The position numbers were made by a program, and so were the translations under genes. A stretch of DNA of 64,000 nt from Chiridota heheva (taxonomy: Eukaryota; Echinodermata; Holothuroidea; Apodida; Chiridotidae): the NCBI GenBank assembly GCA_020152595.1, contig JAIGNY010000800.1, forward strand, positions 1,537,501-1,601,500, written 5' to 3'. Shown piece by piece: positions 31,701-39,056 of this stretch (within the stretch, counting starts at the first letter, position 1; each line of letters begins with the position of its first letter). The notes beneath the pieces were generated by a model that worked only from the letters and a program-made list of their open reading frames with translations, had not been told where the DNA came from and did no database searches.

Positions 31701-33227
31701 CATTTTGACAATAGAAATCCATTTTGACAATAGAAATCCATTTTGACAATAGAAATCCATTTTGACAATAGAAATCCATTTTGACAATAGAAATCCATTT
31801 TGACAATAGAAATCCATTTTGACAATAGAAATCCATTTTGACAATAGAAATCCATTTTGACAGTAGAAATCCATTGTGACAATAAAAATCCATTTTGACA
31901 ATAGAAATCCATTTTGACAATAGAAATCCATTTTGACAATAGAAATCCATTTTGACAATAGAAATCCATTTTGACAATAGAAATCCATTTTGACAATAGA
32001 AATCCATTTTGACAATAGAAATCCATTTTGACAATAGAAATCCATTTTGACCAATAGAAATCCATTTTGACCAATAGAAATCCATTTTGACAATAGAAAT
32101 CCATTTTGACAATAGGAATCCAATTTTGACAGTAGAAATCCATTGTGACAATAAAAATCCATTTTGACAATAGAAATCCATTTTGACAATAGAAATCCAT
32201 TTTGACAATAAAAATCCATTTTGACAATAGAAGCTGTTTACCCCATCTCATTAATAAAACAAAAGTTGTTCCCAATAATTTAGAAAGAGATTATTAATTT
32301 TCAGGAAAGTATATAAACAAATGAAGTGCACTTTTGAAATCACACTGTTGAACTAGACTTACCACACCAGCCACTTTCAAAACCTTGTGGGAATCTTTGA
32401 AATAAGGGGTTAAAATTTTTTTTAAATGCCACTGTTCCACAGAACAGTACTTTCTTAGATAATACTGTTCCAGATCAGATTTCACTGTTCCAGATCAGAT
32501 TTCACTGTTCCTACTTTTTTGCTGATAACAGGACCAATTCCTTTCTTAAAAAATGGGCTTAATTTACAACTACTTTATTGATAATATGTGCAAATATGTA
32601 ATGTCAGTTATTGGTTTTGACTTAATGTGGCATCGCGTTACGTAAAGGCGTACACATGCAAGCCGCCTTGCATACAGTATTCTGTATGTGTATTCTTGAT
32701 TTAATTATTGTGCTGACAATTGCAGCAAGGTGGGAAAAACTTTTTCTTACTGGAAGAAATTATTTTTATGATAATCTTGTTTGACCACCTGCATGTATTT
32801 TTAGCAGAAATAAGGCTATTGATCATCGATGCCATATGCTTGTGAAGAGAAAGTTGTTCCGCTGTTTTCGGAACAGCGGAACAGTAGGAAATTCGACCCC
32901 TGGAAATGCAATAACTCGTAAACGAAAACAGATATCAGCATGGTGTTTTTTTTTTTCTGTTTTTTTTTCACCAAATGATTTCTGTTATTGTCCCCTTTCA
33001 TATAAATCCACATGAAAATTCATGGGATTATTTCTTCAAATTGTATCCTTCTCTTGTTGCAGGTTGGAACGGAGGAAAAGTTGCTCAACGATTGGCTGGA
33101 TTGTTGCTATACACCTGGAGGAACTCTGGTGGCTCAGCAGGTGCACTACAAGCAACGACCCGTTCTGATTGGTCAGATGATGGAGGAGTGGCTTCAGCGT
33201 TATCGTAGGATCGCCCAACAGCCTTGA
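16686..33227 (+). CDS. ZRANB1: TRABID/ZRANB1 OTU deubiquitinase, C-terminal part (five exons)
   Basis: Join 16686-16757, 20510-20708, 26393-26637, 29431-29660 and 33063-33227; all introns are GT-AG and phases match, giving 302 residues plus TGA. The protein is the OTU catalytic domain of TRABID, a cysteine protease that cleaves K29-, K33- and, less well, K63-linked ubiquitin chains. It has been linked to Wnt signalling (known for the family). Seen here: LWNRTAGDCLLDSALQATWG with the nucleophile Cys, HILRRPIIVYGVK, and SFCWKTPIALGYTRGHFSAL with the catalytic His. The vertebrate protein is about 708 residues, so roughly 400 N-terminal residues (three NZF fingers and the ankyrin-like ubiquitin-binding domain) are missing. 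I found no W-x-C-x2-C zinc-finger exon in the upstream 16.6 kb. The C-terminus ends YRRIAQQP without the acidic tail I recall for vertebrates. OTUD7 and A20 are relatives but fit less well. Confidence 0.95.
17610..18065. repeat. CCTCCGCCAA-type dispersed repeat with internal duplications
   Basis: Begins ataacctccgccaactaagg ttatgttttcgc, a motif family common in invertebrate genomes (from memory). The segment gtctgtcatcaagatat...aaatttggtgtgtg occurs at 17668-17725 and again at 17819-17881. gaagtgattaaaatttg(a/g)gac...ggaacagg occurs at 17745-17777 and 17993-18025. Confidence 0.55.
18837..19500 (+). pseudogene. Jockey-like LINE fragment, RNase H end and 3' tail
   Basis: The + strand reads PGNDRTDRAANKAL at 18891-18932, the last conserved block of a retrotransposon RNase H domain. 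It continues in broken frames with LSPTPIWLLCLICNTDLSIK and HILLTYPLYL, the Cys/His-rich end of the ORF. The 3' end is gctgttaaacaccaacaaac plus an A/C-rich tail. A better preserved relative is at 28090-29085. It is in sense orientation within TRABID intron a and is degenerate. Confidence 0.8.
20030..20260. mobile_element. Family 2 MITE right-arm fragment
   Basis: gtttccaataatttagaaag, gcacttttcaacacgcttg, atgcaataactcccag and catagtccttgatcatat are in family order. Neither tip is intact. Confidence 0.6.
20510..20708 (+). CDS. ZRANB1: TRABID exon b, catalytic cysteine exon
   Basis: Acceptor tttaacag ends at 20509; donor GTGAGT starts at 20709. Reads ELEQESPIINWSYEIANTLN, then SRLFALWNRTAGDCLLDSAL and QATWGVFDTDASLRRALGDS. 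The Cys of GDCLLD (codon 20608-20610) matches the active-site Cys of TRABID (Cys443 in human numbering, from memory). Ends in phase 2. Confidence 0.97.
21000..21300. repeat. Dispersed AT-rich repeat with GC-rich centre
   Basis: Shares ttaccaa(a)ttttatgttaata and a run of gcctaaa/catgcaac-type words with 17090-17220. The centre has the short inverted pair catgtaac/gttacatg around 21100-21125 and a G run at 21138-21148. Confidence 0.5.
21598..21640. repeat. Short hairpin-forming dispersed repeat
   Basis: agctccaccca pairs imperfectly with tgagtggagct. The pattern (tagctccaccc...ggtgagtggagctta) resembles a short hairpin repeat common in marine invertebrate genomes (from memory). Confidence 0.45.
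21851..21905 (+). repeat. 17-bp tandem repeat (tgtacatggccatac)
   Basis: About three copies, each containing the palindrome TGTACA. Confidence 0.85.
24212..24775. mobile_element. TTAA-flanked foldback MITE, family 1 (copy 3, best preserved)
   Basis: TTAA at 24208-24211 and 24776-24779 flank aggattagttcaggggtcaa on the left and ttgaccactgaactaatcct on the right. The arms are roughly 200 bp and contain gtgatgtca / tgacatcac words. The core has tataatataccacctaaaga. There is no ORF. Confidence 0.88.
24973..25270 (+). pseudogene. Jockey-like LINE 3' end fragment with internal 109-bp duplication
   Basis: Carries the same end-of-ORF sequence as 28680-28870 (tccaccacgtcctccttgct, ctgtacaaccttcc, cacaactcaa). 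The block is present twice in tandem: about 24989-25099 and 25100-25208. Non-functional. Confidence 0.8.
25300..26290. other. Purine-rich (G/A) intron segment with ~105-bp tandem duplication
   Basis: The + strand is strongly biased to G and A over almost 1 kb. gatctgattatggtaaggtg starts two ~105-bp units at 25752 and 25857. The centre near 25435 (cagtggtgtagccaag) resembles the tip of a dispersed DNA element. No exon was seen; reverse-strand open frames are low-complexity. Confidence 0.6.
26393..26637 (+). CDS. ZRANB1: TRABID exon c
   Basis: Acceptor ctctttccag ends at 26392; donor GTAAGC starts at 26638. Reads FYERWKAYESMQIESMQFSL, DEDQWLQDWSLMLNLAGQPG and AALEQTHIFALAHILRRPII, then VYGVK and LARFQ. 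This is the OTU helical region and central strand of TRABID. Phases 2 in, 1 out. Confidence 0.97.
26963..27150 (+). repeat. 20-bp G-rich minisatellite (gcagggtgggggaaataggg)
   Basis: About nine copies in tandem, nearly perfect apart from one 1-bp loss and a degenerate last unit. Every unit has three to five G runs of three or more on the strand that is also the TRABID RNA strand. Confidence 0.97.
27370..27660. repeat. Dispersed repeat shared with 37765-37950
   Basis: Both places carry aataggccac(a/g)cc, gcggtaact, gcaatcatgcatga, gatgttcatgtggc and gatccatttatggcact in order. Class unknown. Confidence 0.7.
28090..29085 (+). pseudogene. Jockey-like LINE, RNase H domain to 3' end
   Basis: From 28377 the + strand reads FFWIPSHVDIPGNDRADAAA, then KLALNLLPAPFPKTLSDIKP, a retroelement RNase H end (WIPSHxxIxGNxxAD). 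It continues with LLRDRWQTSWNFQIDNKLH and LLRIGHTHLTHSHLL. A frameshift near 28700 precedes LLACPLYNLLRASL, and the ORF end is near 29010. The 3' UTR runs ggtgccgttaagccctcatt and ends in aaacaaacaaac. It is 5'-truncated and sense relative to TRABID. Confidence 0.88.
29431..29660 (+). CDS. ZRANB1: TRABID exon d, catalytic histidine exon
   Basis: Acceptor catttccag ends at 29430; donor GTAAGT starts at 29661. Reads VYLPILWEPSFCWKTPIALG, YTRGHFSALIPMEAESENDL and GAGANLNTSDDSQTVYLPLT, and ends HFITPLE. The His of RGHFSAL (codon 29505-29507) matches the catalytic His (His585 in human numbering, from memory). Phase 0 at its end. Its 3' edge and donor have been copied 165 bp downstream. Confidence 0.97.
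29640..29980 (+). repeat. Tandem duplication including a splice donor
   Basis: ctttagaggtaag(t/c) occurs at 29653 (real donor) and at 29818 (copy). atggaatgt(c/t)...ttaactg(t/g)gagatgggagg...gatattgctggg occurs at 29748-29797 and 29928-29973. Both units end in a G run. Confidence 0.85.
30085..30535 (+). pseudogene. CR1/L2-like LINE ORF end and 3' tail
   Basis: Reads (with frame changes) LHNMAPLYLTEMFHYK and YGDRSLQIFGPKLWNDLPLS, motifs at the end of L2/CR1 ORF2 (APxYL, FGxxxWNxLP). They are followed by a T-rich stretch and aaggcgcattagaataag. Truncated on the 5' side. Confidence 0.8.
30704..30975 (+). mobile_element. tRNA-derived SINE (family A, copy 1)
   Basis: tRNA-like head: A-box region ccagtggctttgtggttaag (30711-30730) and B box gggttcaagtccc (30755-30767). 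The body contains gcattgagcaagacact-like sequence, ctcagctg(t)aaaatgagta, gcactgctggggagttaa and tggactggagtcctgtcca. The copy at 35398-35645 shares the whole body. Confidence 0.85.
31675..32232. repeat. 19-bp minisatellite (tagaaatccattttgacaa)
   Basis: About 29 copies. Variants: ccaatag (two adjacent units), cagtagaaatccattgtg and aataaaaatcc. A block of variants (cagtag...cattgtgacaataaa) recurs at 31860-31895 and 32129-32160, so part of the array was duplicated as a block. The 19-bp unit shifts frame each copy, giving stop-free reverse frames that are artefacts. Confidence 0.98.
32235..33041. mobile_element. Family 2 MITE interrupted by a CAGGGGTC element
   Basis: Left part 32235-32403 (cccaataatttagaaag, gtgcacttttgaaatcac). 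Right arm 32902-33041 (aaatgcaataactcgtaaac, gatatcagcatggt, tcaccaaatgattt, gggattatttcttcaaa). The outer end lies 21 bp before the last TRABID acceptor. Confidence 0.7.
32404..32901. mobile_element. CAGGGGTC-ended MITE (copy 3)
   Basis: Left end aggggttaaaattttttttaa, right end gaaattcgacccctgg. The interior matches 5202-5639: gataatactgttcc, gctgataacagga, gacaattgcag, atgccatatgcttgtgaa, cagtaggaaattc. It holds a local duplication of ccagatcagatttcactgtt. It is inserted within a family 2 MITE. Confidence 0.75.
33063..33227 (+). CDS. ZRANB1: TRABID exon e, last coding exon
   Basis: Acceptor ctcttgttgcag ends at 33062. Reads VGTEEKLLNDWLDCCYTPGG, TLVAQQVHYKQRPVLIGQMM and EEWLQRYRRIAQQP, then TGA at 33225-33227. 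LLNDWLDCC and the EEWLQRYR helix are TRABID C-terminal features. No acidic tail follows. Confidence 0.97.
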   Translation, partial: VGTEEKLLNDWLDCCYTPGGTLVAQQVHYKQRPVLIGQMMEEWLQRYRRIAQQP

Positions 33228-33849
33228 CAAAAGCTCTACGCCCTGACATGGCAACACATTTTTACCTGTGCAAGAAAGTTGAAATTTTAATGCTGCCATT
33301 TTGGATGCTATTTTTGTTCTATTGAGCGAGTGGTATTTTAGACTTAGTTTGAATTCTGTTGTCATCTTGAAAGGTGGACTGAAGTGTGGGATGTAAACCA
33401 ATGCATGAAGCGAGATCTTGAGAGGCGTGTAGGATAAAATCTGCAATTTACGACTCCTGAACTGCTAAAAATCTAGAATTTGGTGCATTCAAAGAAACTT
33501 GAAATAGAAGAGACATATTTAAGTTTGTATCTTTTTAATTTTTACTTGTGACATTAAAAGGTTGATGTCACAAAGCGAAATAACTTATAATGATTTCACT
33601 CCTAGTATTTTGTCTTCGAGATTTAGGTTGCCTTTAGAGACACCCAGCTCAGATCCAAGTTGATTTTAAAGGAAGAACTTGATATCTTAAAAAGGGAAGA
33701 AGGAAAAAAAAAATCTATATCTGAAGATATTAATAACGCCAATGTTTAATGAAGGATAGTGTAGTTGCTTTTAATATTTGTGAGCTGGTATATGCATAAT
33801 TTATTTGTGTGAACTACTCCACAATTTAGTAAAAACAAAAAAGCCACTT
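33228..33849 (+). other. ZRANB1: Probable 3' UTR and downstream flank of TRABID
   Basis: AT-rich and without repeats that I recognise. I see no strict AATAAA here; attaaa is at 33553-33558. The first AATAAA downstream (caataaaac, 34294) belongs to a LINE tail, so the polyadenylation site is unresolved. Confidence 0.4.
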
Positions 33850-33928
33850 TTTTGTCCCCTCAAGAAACTTCAGATCAACACATCAAAACAGATATAAAAT
33901 ACCACACACCAAGTCACAAACAGTTATT

Positions 33929-34226
33929 GCCTGGAACAGCAGTCATTGCCTGGAACAGCAGTCATTGCCTGGAACAGCAGTCATTGCCTGGAACAGCAGT
34001 CTTTGCCTGGAACAGCAGTCATTGCCTGGAACAGCAGTCATTGCCTGGAACAGCAGTCATTGCCTGGAACAGCAGTCATTGCCTGGAACAGCAGTCATTG
34101 CCTGGAACAGCAGTCATTGCCTGGAACAGCAGTCATTGCCTGGAACAGCAGTCATTGCCTGGAACAGCAGTCATTGCCTGGAACAGCAGTCATTGCCTGG
34201 AACAGCAGTCATTGCCTGGAACAGTC
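33929..34226 (+). repeat. 19-bp minisatellite (cagtcattgcctggaacag)
   Basis: About 15-16 copies, nearly perfect (one unit has cagtctttgcc; the first has cagttattgcc). The unit equals the LINE codons around V-I-A-W-N-S that continue without repetition into the LINE ORF end at 34214. Confidence 0.97.
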
Positions 34227-34313
34227 TACCACAAGATATTATCAGCACAGTAGATCCCAAAGCTTTCAAACTTAAAGTTCAAACTCATTTTCAATAAAAC
34301 TTCTTGATATTAC

Positions 34314-34333
34314 GCACACACACACACACACAC
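34314..34333 (+). repeat. CA microsatellite in LINE tail
   Basis: Ten CA units following tattacg, before cctggcttgcttgacccc. Confidence 0.95.
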
Positions 34334-34400
34334 CTGGCTTGCTTGACCCCACCAGGGGCTTTAAGCCATGTTGTATCAAGATCAAGAATAGTAGGACCCA

Positions 34401-34984
34401 GGTGAATCTACCACACTGCCTCATTTCGTTGGATTTCACTACCAATAAATCTCAGCAACAAAACCAATATAAGTTTATTCAAAAATAGTTTTAAAACTTA
34501 TTTATTTCAAATTCCAGTAGCTGGATGAGGCGGAGGTTTTGAGGTTGAGCTCTTACATGAGTGGTGTGCAAGTAGTGCACCGTAGAAACACGCATTTACA
34601 CTTTTTAATCCTAGCAAAAATAAGAAATAAACATAGAATAGACTAAGTATTTTCTACTTTTATTGGTATGTGTTACTCTTTTAATTTCTACAATTACGTG
34701 TGCAATTATTTTCTTGGCGTTTTGGTCTTCCGTGATATATATGATTTAAATAAGTTAATCCGTTATGTATATGATTTAAGTTAAATTTATGTTTGTGCGA
34801 AAAATGGCGTAAAAATTTTCCTATGTATTAGAAATATTATTTAAAATTTGTTTAAAGTCATCTGGTAAAAACTTGACATTTTTTATTCTCATTTTTCAAT
34901 TTTAGGTGTTTATATTTTTTACTAGTAAGTGTTTAGATTAAAATTGATCTTGTTTGATTTCACAGATTTGATGGATGAATAGAT
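34401..34984. other. Unassigned AT-rich DNA
   Basis: Contains only a small duplication of tatatgatttaa(a/g)ttaa around 34740-34790. No exon seen. Confidence 0.4.
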
Positions 34985-34988
34985 TTAA

Positions 34989-35799
34989 AGGAATATTTCC
35001 ATCAATTTTCATATATATGATAGAGGAACATGAAAGAAACAATTTGGTGTAAAAACCATGTTCATATCTTATTCCGTTTAGGAGTTATTGCATGTCACAG
35101 ATTGTGCCAGCATGCTGAACTGTGACCTTGCAGTGTACAGTGTGATGTCATTACTGCAAATTCAAGATTGTTTTTTATATATTTCTTTGAAAATTAGTTC
35201 TCTTTCTAGCTTTTATCTGAAACATTTCTTTGTTTTGATTATTAAGGTGGGGTATATCATGAATTTTTATAAGAACACGCTTTGCCCATTTACTCATGTA
35301 TCTTACACTCTGAATGGAAGAAAAATCAATTTTCATTTTATAGAAATACATAAAGATTTATATTGGATCTGCAATTATGACAATGCTCCTAACATGCTAG
35401 TTAGAGGCTCAGTGGTTAAAGATTTAAGCTCGTATTTAAAAGGTACCGGGCTTGATTCCCATCCTGAGCGCTGCACTGCATCCTTGAGCGAGACACTTTA
35501 CTCGACATGCTTCAGTCCACTCAGCTGGTAAATGAGTACCAGCACTGCTGGGGAGTTAATCTGCGATGGACTGCTGTCCCATCCAGGATGTACTCTCATC
35601 CGCTTGCGCCATGGAAACTGGGGATATATGGCTCTGACGGATTTACCTTTAAGCTTAGCACTGCACGATCACTTTTCAACACACTTGTGCAACAACTCAA
35701 AAAGAAAAAAGATATCTATGTGATTTTTTTCATCAATTTGTTTTCTGTAAGTGATTTTCTTATCATATAAATTCAAAAGAAAATTCACGGGAATATTCT
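34989..35799. mobile_element. TTAA-flanked foldback MITE, family 2 (copy with both arms)
   Basis: TTAA at 34985-34988 and 35800-35803 flank aggaatatttccatcaattt and the inverted cacgggaatattct. Arms (34989-35170 and about 35655-35799) share ggaacatgaaagaaacaatt-, ttaggagttattgcat- and gtgatgtcat-type words. A tRNA-derived SINE sits inside it. Confidence 0.8.
35398..35645 (+). mobile_element. tRNA-derived SINE (family A, copy 2)
   Basis: Degenerate A box gaggctcagtggttaaag (35404-35421) and B box gggcttgattccc (35448-35460). The body shares ccttgagcgagacacttta, ctcagctggtaaatgagta, gcactgctggggagttaa and tggactgctgtcccatcca with the copy at 30704. It lies within a family 2 MITE. Confidence 0.82.
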
Positions 35800-35904
35800 T
35801 TAAATTGGTAAATATTAAACTAAAAGGCTAAGCATGCATAGCTCCATAAGATAAGGAATGCGTGATAGAATTGATGATATTTTTATAGTAGATTATATCG
35901 AATG

Positions 35905-36010
35905 TGACATTACTTTATGTGACATGACTGTATGTGACATCACTTTGTGACATCACTGTATATGACATCACTTTGTGACTTCACTGTATGTGACATCTCT
36001 TTATGTGGCT
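35905..36010 (+). repeat. Short tgtgacatcactttatg repeats
   Basis: Six imperfect copies with alternating cactttatg and cactgtatg forms. Each holds TGACATCA. Confidence 0.8.
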
Positions 36011-36124
36011 TAGATTTGTAGAAGCAATCACTTTTGCAGGAAATTTGATGATTATGAAAATTACATTTGGGTGTTGCTTTTGTTGGGTGTTGCTTTTGTT
36101 GAGCAGGTTACCATCAATAATTAT

Positions 36125-36475
36125 GAGGTAGCTTTCACCCTTGTGTGGTAGCTTACTTCCTGTTGTGGTAGCTTACTCCCTGTTGTGGTAGCTTACTCCC
36201 TGTTGTGATAGCTTACCGCTGGTGTGGTAGCTTAACCGCTAATGTAATAGCTTACCCCGTTGTATGGTAGCTTGTCCACCTTGCATGATAGCTTATCCCG
36301 TGGTGTGGTAGTTTATCCCGTGGTGTGGTAGCTTACCCCCAAATTATCCCTGGTGTGGTAGCTTACCCCCTGGTGTGATAGCCCAATCCCTGGTGTTATA
36401 GCTTAACCCCTGGTGTGTAGCTTAAGCCCTGGTGGGTTAGCTTACCTTCTGGTGTGGTAGCTTAACCCCCTACTG
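36125..36475 (+). repeat. ~20-bp minisatellite (tggtgtggtagcttacccc)
   Basis: About 17 degenerate copies of variable length, more diverged than the neighbouring arrays. 36068-36100 also has a two-copy gggtgttgcttttgttg repeat. Confidence 0.9.
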
Positions 36476-36597
36476 TTATATTAATTCTTTAAACAAATGT
36501 ATTGAATCTAGAACAGTTGTTGTTTTCTTTTAGAATTTGTTTTCAGACTTTGGTGGTGTGTTATCTACTTGATGTGAAATACTCATTTTTCAATTTA

Positions 36598-37155
36598 GGG
36601 GTGTAAATCCAAATCTATTTTGGGTGTAAATCCAAATCTATTTTGGGTGTAAATCCAAATCTATTTTGGGTGTAATTCCAAATCTATTTTTGGTGTTAAT
36701 CTAAAATTGTTTTTGGTGTAAATTCAAATCTATTTTGGGTGTAAATCCAAATCTATTTTGGGTGTAAATCCAAATCTATTTTGGGTGTAAATCCAAATCT
36801 ATTTTGGGTGTAGATCCAAATCTATTTTGGGTGTTAATCCAAATCTATTTTGGGTGTAAATCCAAATCTGTTTTGGCTGAATCCAAATCTGTTTTGGCTG
36901 AATCCAAATTTGTTTTGGCTGATTCCAAATCGGTTTCAACTATAAAAAAAAATCGGTTTTGGCTAAATCCAAATCGGTTTTGGGTAAATCCAAATCGGTT
37001 TTGGGTAAATCCAAATCGGTTTTGGGTAAATCCAAATCGGTTTTGGGTAAATCCAAATCTATTTTGGCTAAATCTAAATCCCTTTTGGCTAAATCCAAAT
37101 CCGTGTTGGCTAAATCCAAATCTATTTTGGCTATTTCCAAATCTGTTTTGGTTAT
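36598..37155 (+). repeat. 21-23-bp minisatellite (aaatccaaatctattttggg family)
   Basis: First part (36598-36870): 23-bp units with gtgtaaatccaaatctattttgg. Second part (36870-37155): 20/21-bp units with ggctgaatcc, then gggtaaatccaaatcggtttt (five near-identical units at 36965-37050), then ggctaaatcc variants. It is a mosaic of subtypes with different unit lengths. Open frames in both directions are by-products of the 21-bp unit. Confidence 0.95.
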
Positions 37156-37231
37156 AGTGCACTATGCTTGTTGGAAGTGTGTAACCATAACCCTATGGCT
37201 ATTTTAACACCTTGGTTATCCAAACGTTTAA

Positions 37232-37490
37232 AGGATTAGATCAATGGTCAAGCAAGTTTATAAAAGAGGAGTCATTAACAAAGTGGTGAAGAATCCATTT
37301 CAAAATTTTATTTCCGTTCAAGGAGATATTTATGTTCTGCATCATTTGGGTAGAATCCAGACTAATTGTGACATCACATTCCTAGATTTCTCAACAAAAG
37401 TTTTAATGTATCCTATACTATTTTTCCTGTGATTTCTGGTATAACAACCAATGCATATGTCAGGAAAGTAGTAAACCAGAATCTAGTAAA
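37232..37490. mobile_element. Family 1 MITE, left half only
   Basis: TTAA at 37228-37231, then aggattagatcaatggtcaa and further arm words (gtgacatcac, cctgtgatttctgg, gtcaggaaagtagtaaa). No inverted right arm follows. Confidence 0.7.
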
Positions 37491-37639
37491 GGTAATTAAG
37501 AAATAAACTGCAAATACAAGCTCACTGTTGAGTAATAACCAGCAAGTCCTAACAATTTGAAGAATGATAGGTGAGGTGAAGCAACCATGAAAGTAAGGAC
37601 TTAATGTCCCTTGAAAATTAGTTAAGAATTCATCATAAG

Positions 37640-38060
37640 ACAATTTTTTATTTTTTTCTAGATTTTTAAATGTAAATTTGTGATGTATGAATGGACAAAC
37701 CTCTCTATTTTCTCATGTAAAGCAGTTACTCTTTAATCCTCTGCCACAATTGACCTCTCCGTGTAAAAAAATAGGCCACGCCCACCATAGCAATGCGGTA
37801 ACTACAAACCTCAAATAAGCAATCATGCATGACCAATGCAATGACTTTTAGATGTTCATGTGGCCCTGCTGCAAGCTTTGATCCATTTATGGCACTCCTC
37901 CGGATTTTTATAAATTATTATCAAAAGGAATCAACAAAATTCTGGGTAATGGGAATCGGATTTACAAAGTTTTGTTCACCATCTTTTCTGTCACCCAACT
38001 TTGTGTGTGCTGAAATTAGTTTTAGCTGTACTGTACCAGTACCGCGTAGGATTTTTGCCC
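37640..38060. repeat. Dispersed repeat, second copy
   Basis: 37765-37950 matches 27370-27560 (see that entry). Flanking parts are unassigned. Confidence 0.65.
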
Positions 38061-38061
38061 C

Positions 38062-38369
38062 ACTTAGTTATGCAGATTTTGTTGCTAGGCAAATTCGTGC
38101 GGTAATTGGTTGAGAAAGATAACAATCAACTAACTCAAAGAGGTCAATTCCTTGAAGGAACATACCTGATTCTGATTAAAAGATTTTTGTGTCTGAATTC
38201 CCCCACTCTCCCCACAACCCCTAGTTATGCAGATTTTTGTTGCTAGGCAAATTCGTGCAGTAATTGGTCGAGAAAGATGTCAATCAACTAACTCAAAGAG
38301 GTCATTCCTTGAAGGAACATACCTGATTATGATTAAAAGATTTTTGTGTCTGAACCCACCCACCCCCCA
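38062..38369 (+). repeat. ~155-bp tandem duplication
   Basis: tagttatgcagattt(t)tgttg to gatttttgtgtctgaa is present twice (38065 and 38222), with few differences. Both end in a C-rich stretch. Confidence 0.93.
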
Positions 38370-39056
38370 ACTGGAAAAGACATCATTTTCAGTGACTAAT
38401 ATTTAAGGGTACAAATTTAAAGAAGTATGTGAAAACTTTGAGTCGTCGGCTCTTTCATACATCACAAATTTTGCATATATTGACAAATTCACAAACTAGC
38501 TGTAACATCAATAATAAGTATTATCTTCAAAATTTCGAGACTTCATAACTCGGAATGTAGTAGGTTTTTTTTCTTCAGATGATCAGAGCGGTGTTGGTAG
38601 TTCATCAGCAGAAATCCAGTGCAAATATTTGCAGATATTTTCTTTGTAGATTTAACAAAATAGCATTTTCTTTCTTGTTTGATTGTTTCTTAAAGGAAAT
38701 ATAATTTTGTTATCATTCATTTGTTTCTTCTTTAGGTATTTAATATTACTTCTGACGATGTGATGGTGCACAATATAGTATGATAATTCTTAGTGTAAGG
38801 TTGAAAAATTTAATATTGCTGTAATATTTTTGTAGGTAATATAGAAATTACACGATAGACTGTGGTACTGATGGTGGAGATTTCTTTATTTTAGGTTACT
38901 GACTTCAGTGGAGTTTGATTTATATATTTCTTAGTTTGGTCTTTAGAAGGATAAAGTCGATGGTCAGGCTAGTCATTTTATATGATAGAGGATAAGAAAA
39001 GGAAGAGGAATGAGAGTGGTTTGTTTGTTTTGCTTACATAATTTCCTTGCAGGAAC
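38370..39056. other. Unassigned, includes a dispersed repeat
   Basis: 38372-38480 matches 3400-3500 and 12830-12880 (cattttcagtgactaat, cacaaattttgcat). The remainder has no recognised content. Confidence 0.45.

Larger units (their letters stand above)
29661..33062. other. ZRANB1: TRABID intron d
   Basis: Holds the donor-copying duplication, a LINE tail, a tRNA-derived SINE, a 19-bp minisatellite, and a family 2 MITE interrupted by a CAGGGGTC element. 30980-31680 has nothing recognised except a weak GGTGTTTAGTAGAG-like motif near 31320-31350. Confidence 0.7.
33850..34400 (+). pseudogene. LINE ORF end with an internal minisatellite
   Basis: After the minisatellite the + strand reads AWNSLPQDIISTVDPKAFKL and KVQTHFQ, then a stop. 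That is the C-terminus of a CR1-like ORF2 (WNSLP motif). A CA microsatellite (34314-34333) and ttgaccccaccaggggcttt follow as a 3' tail. Upstream, caccaagtcacaaacag and the first cagttattgcctgg join the same frame region. Confidence 0.8.

Noticed and set aside
31525-32275. Reverse-strand open frames up to 227 residues
   Set aside because: Produced by the 19-bp minisatellite in three overlapping frames; no splice or start context.
20510-33227. A20 (TNFAIP3) or Cezanne (OTUD7) instead of TRABID
   Set aside because: The active-site context WNRTAGDCLLDS and the HILRRPIIVYGVK and YTRGHFSAL blocks fit TRABID better; no A20-type zinc finger follows the OTU domain.
33852-34297. Repeat protein of 133 residues
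   Set aside because: 19-bp minisatellite inside a LINE remnant; only the last ~30 residues are true LINE ORF.
36804-37207. Open frames with NPNRFWV or SKSVLGK repeats
   Set aside because: By-product of the 21-bp minisatellite on both strands.
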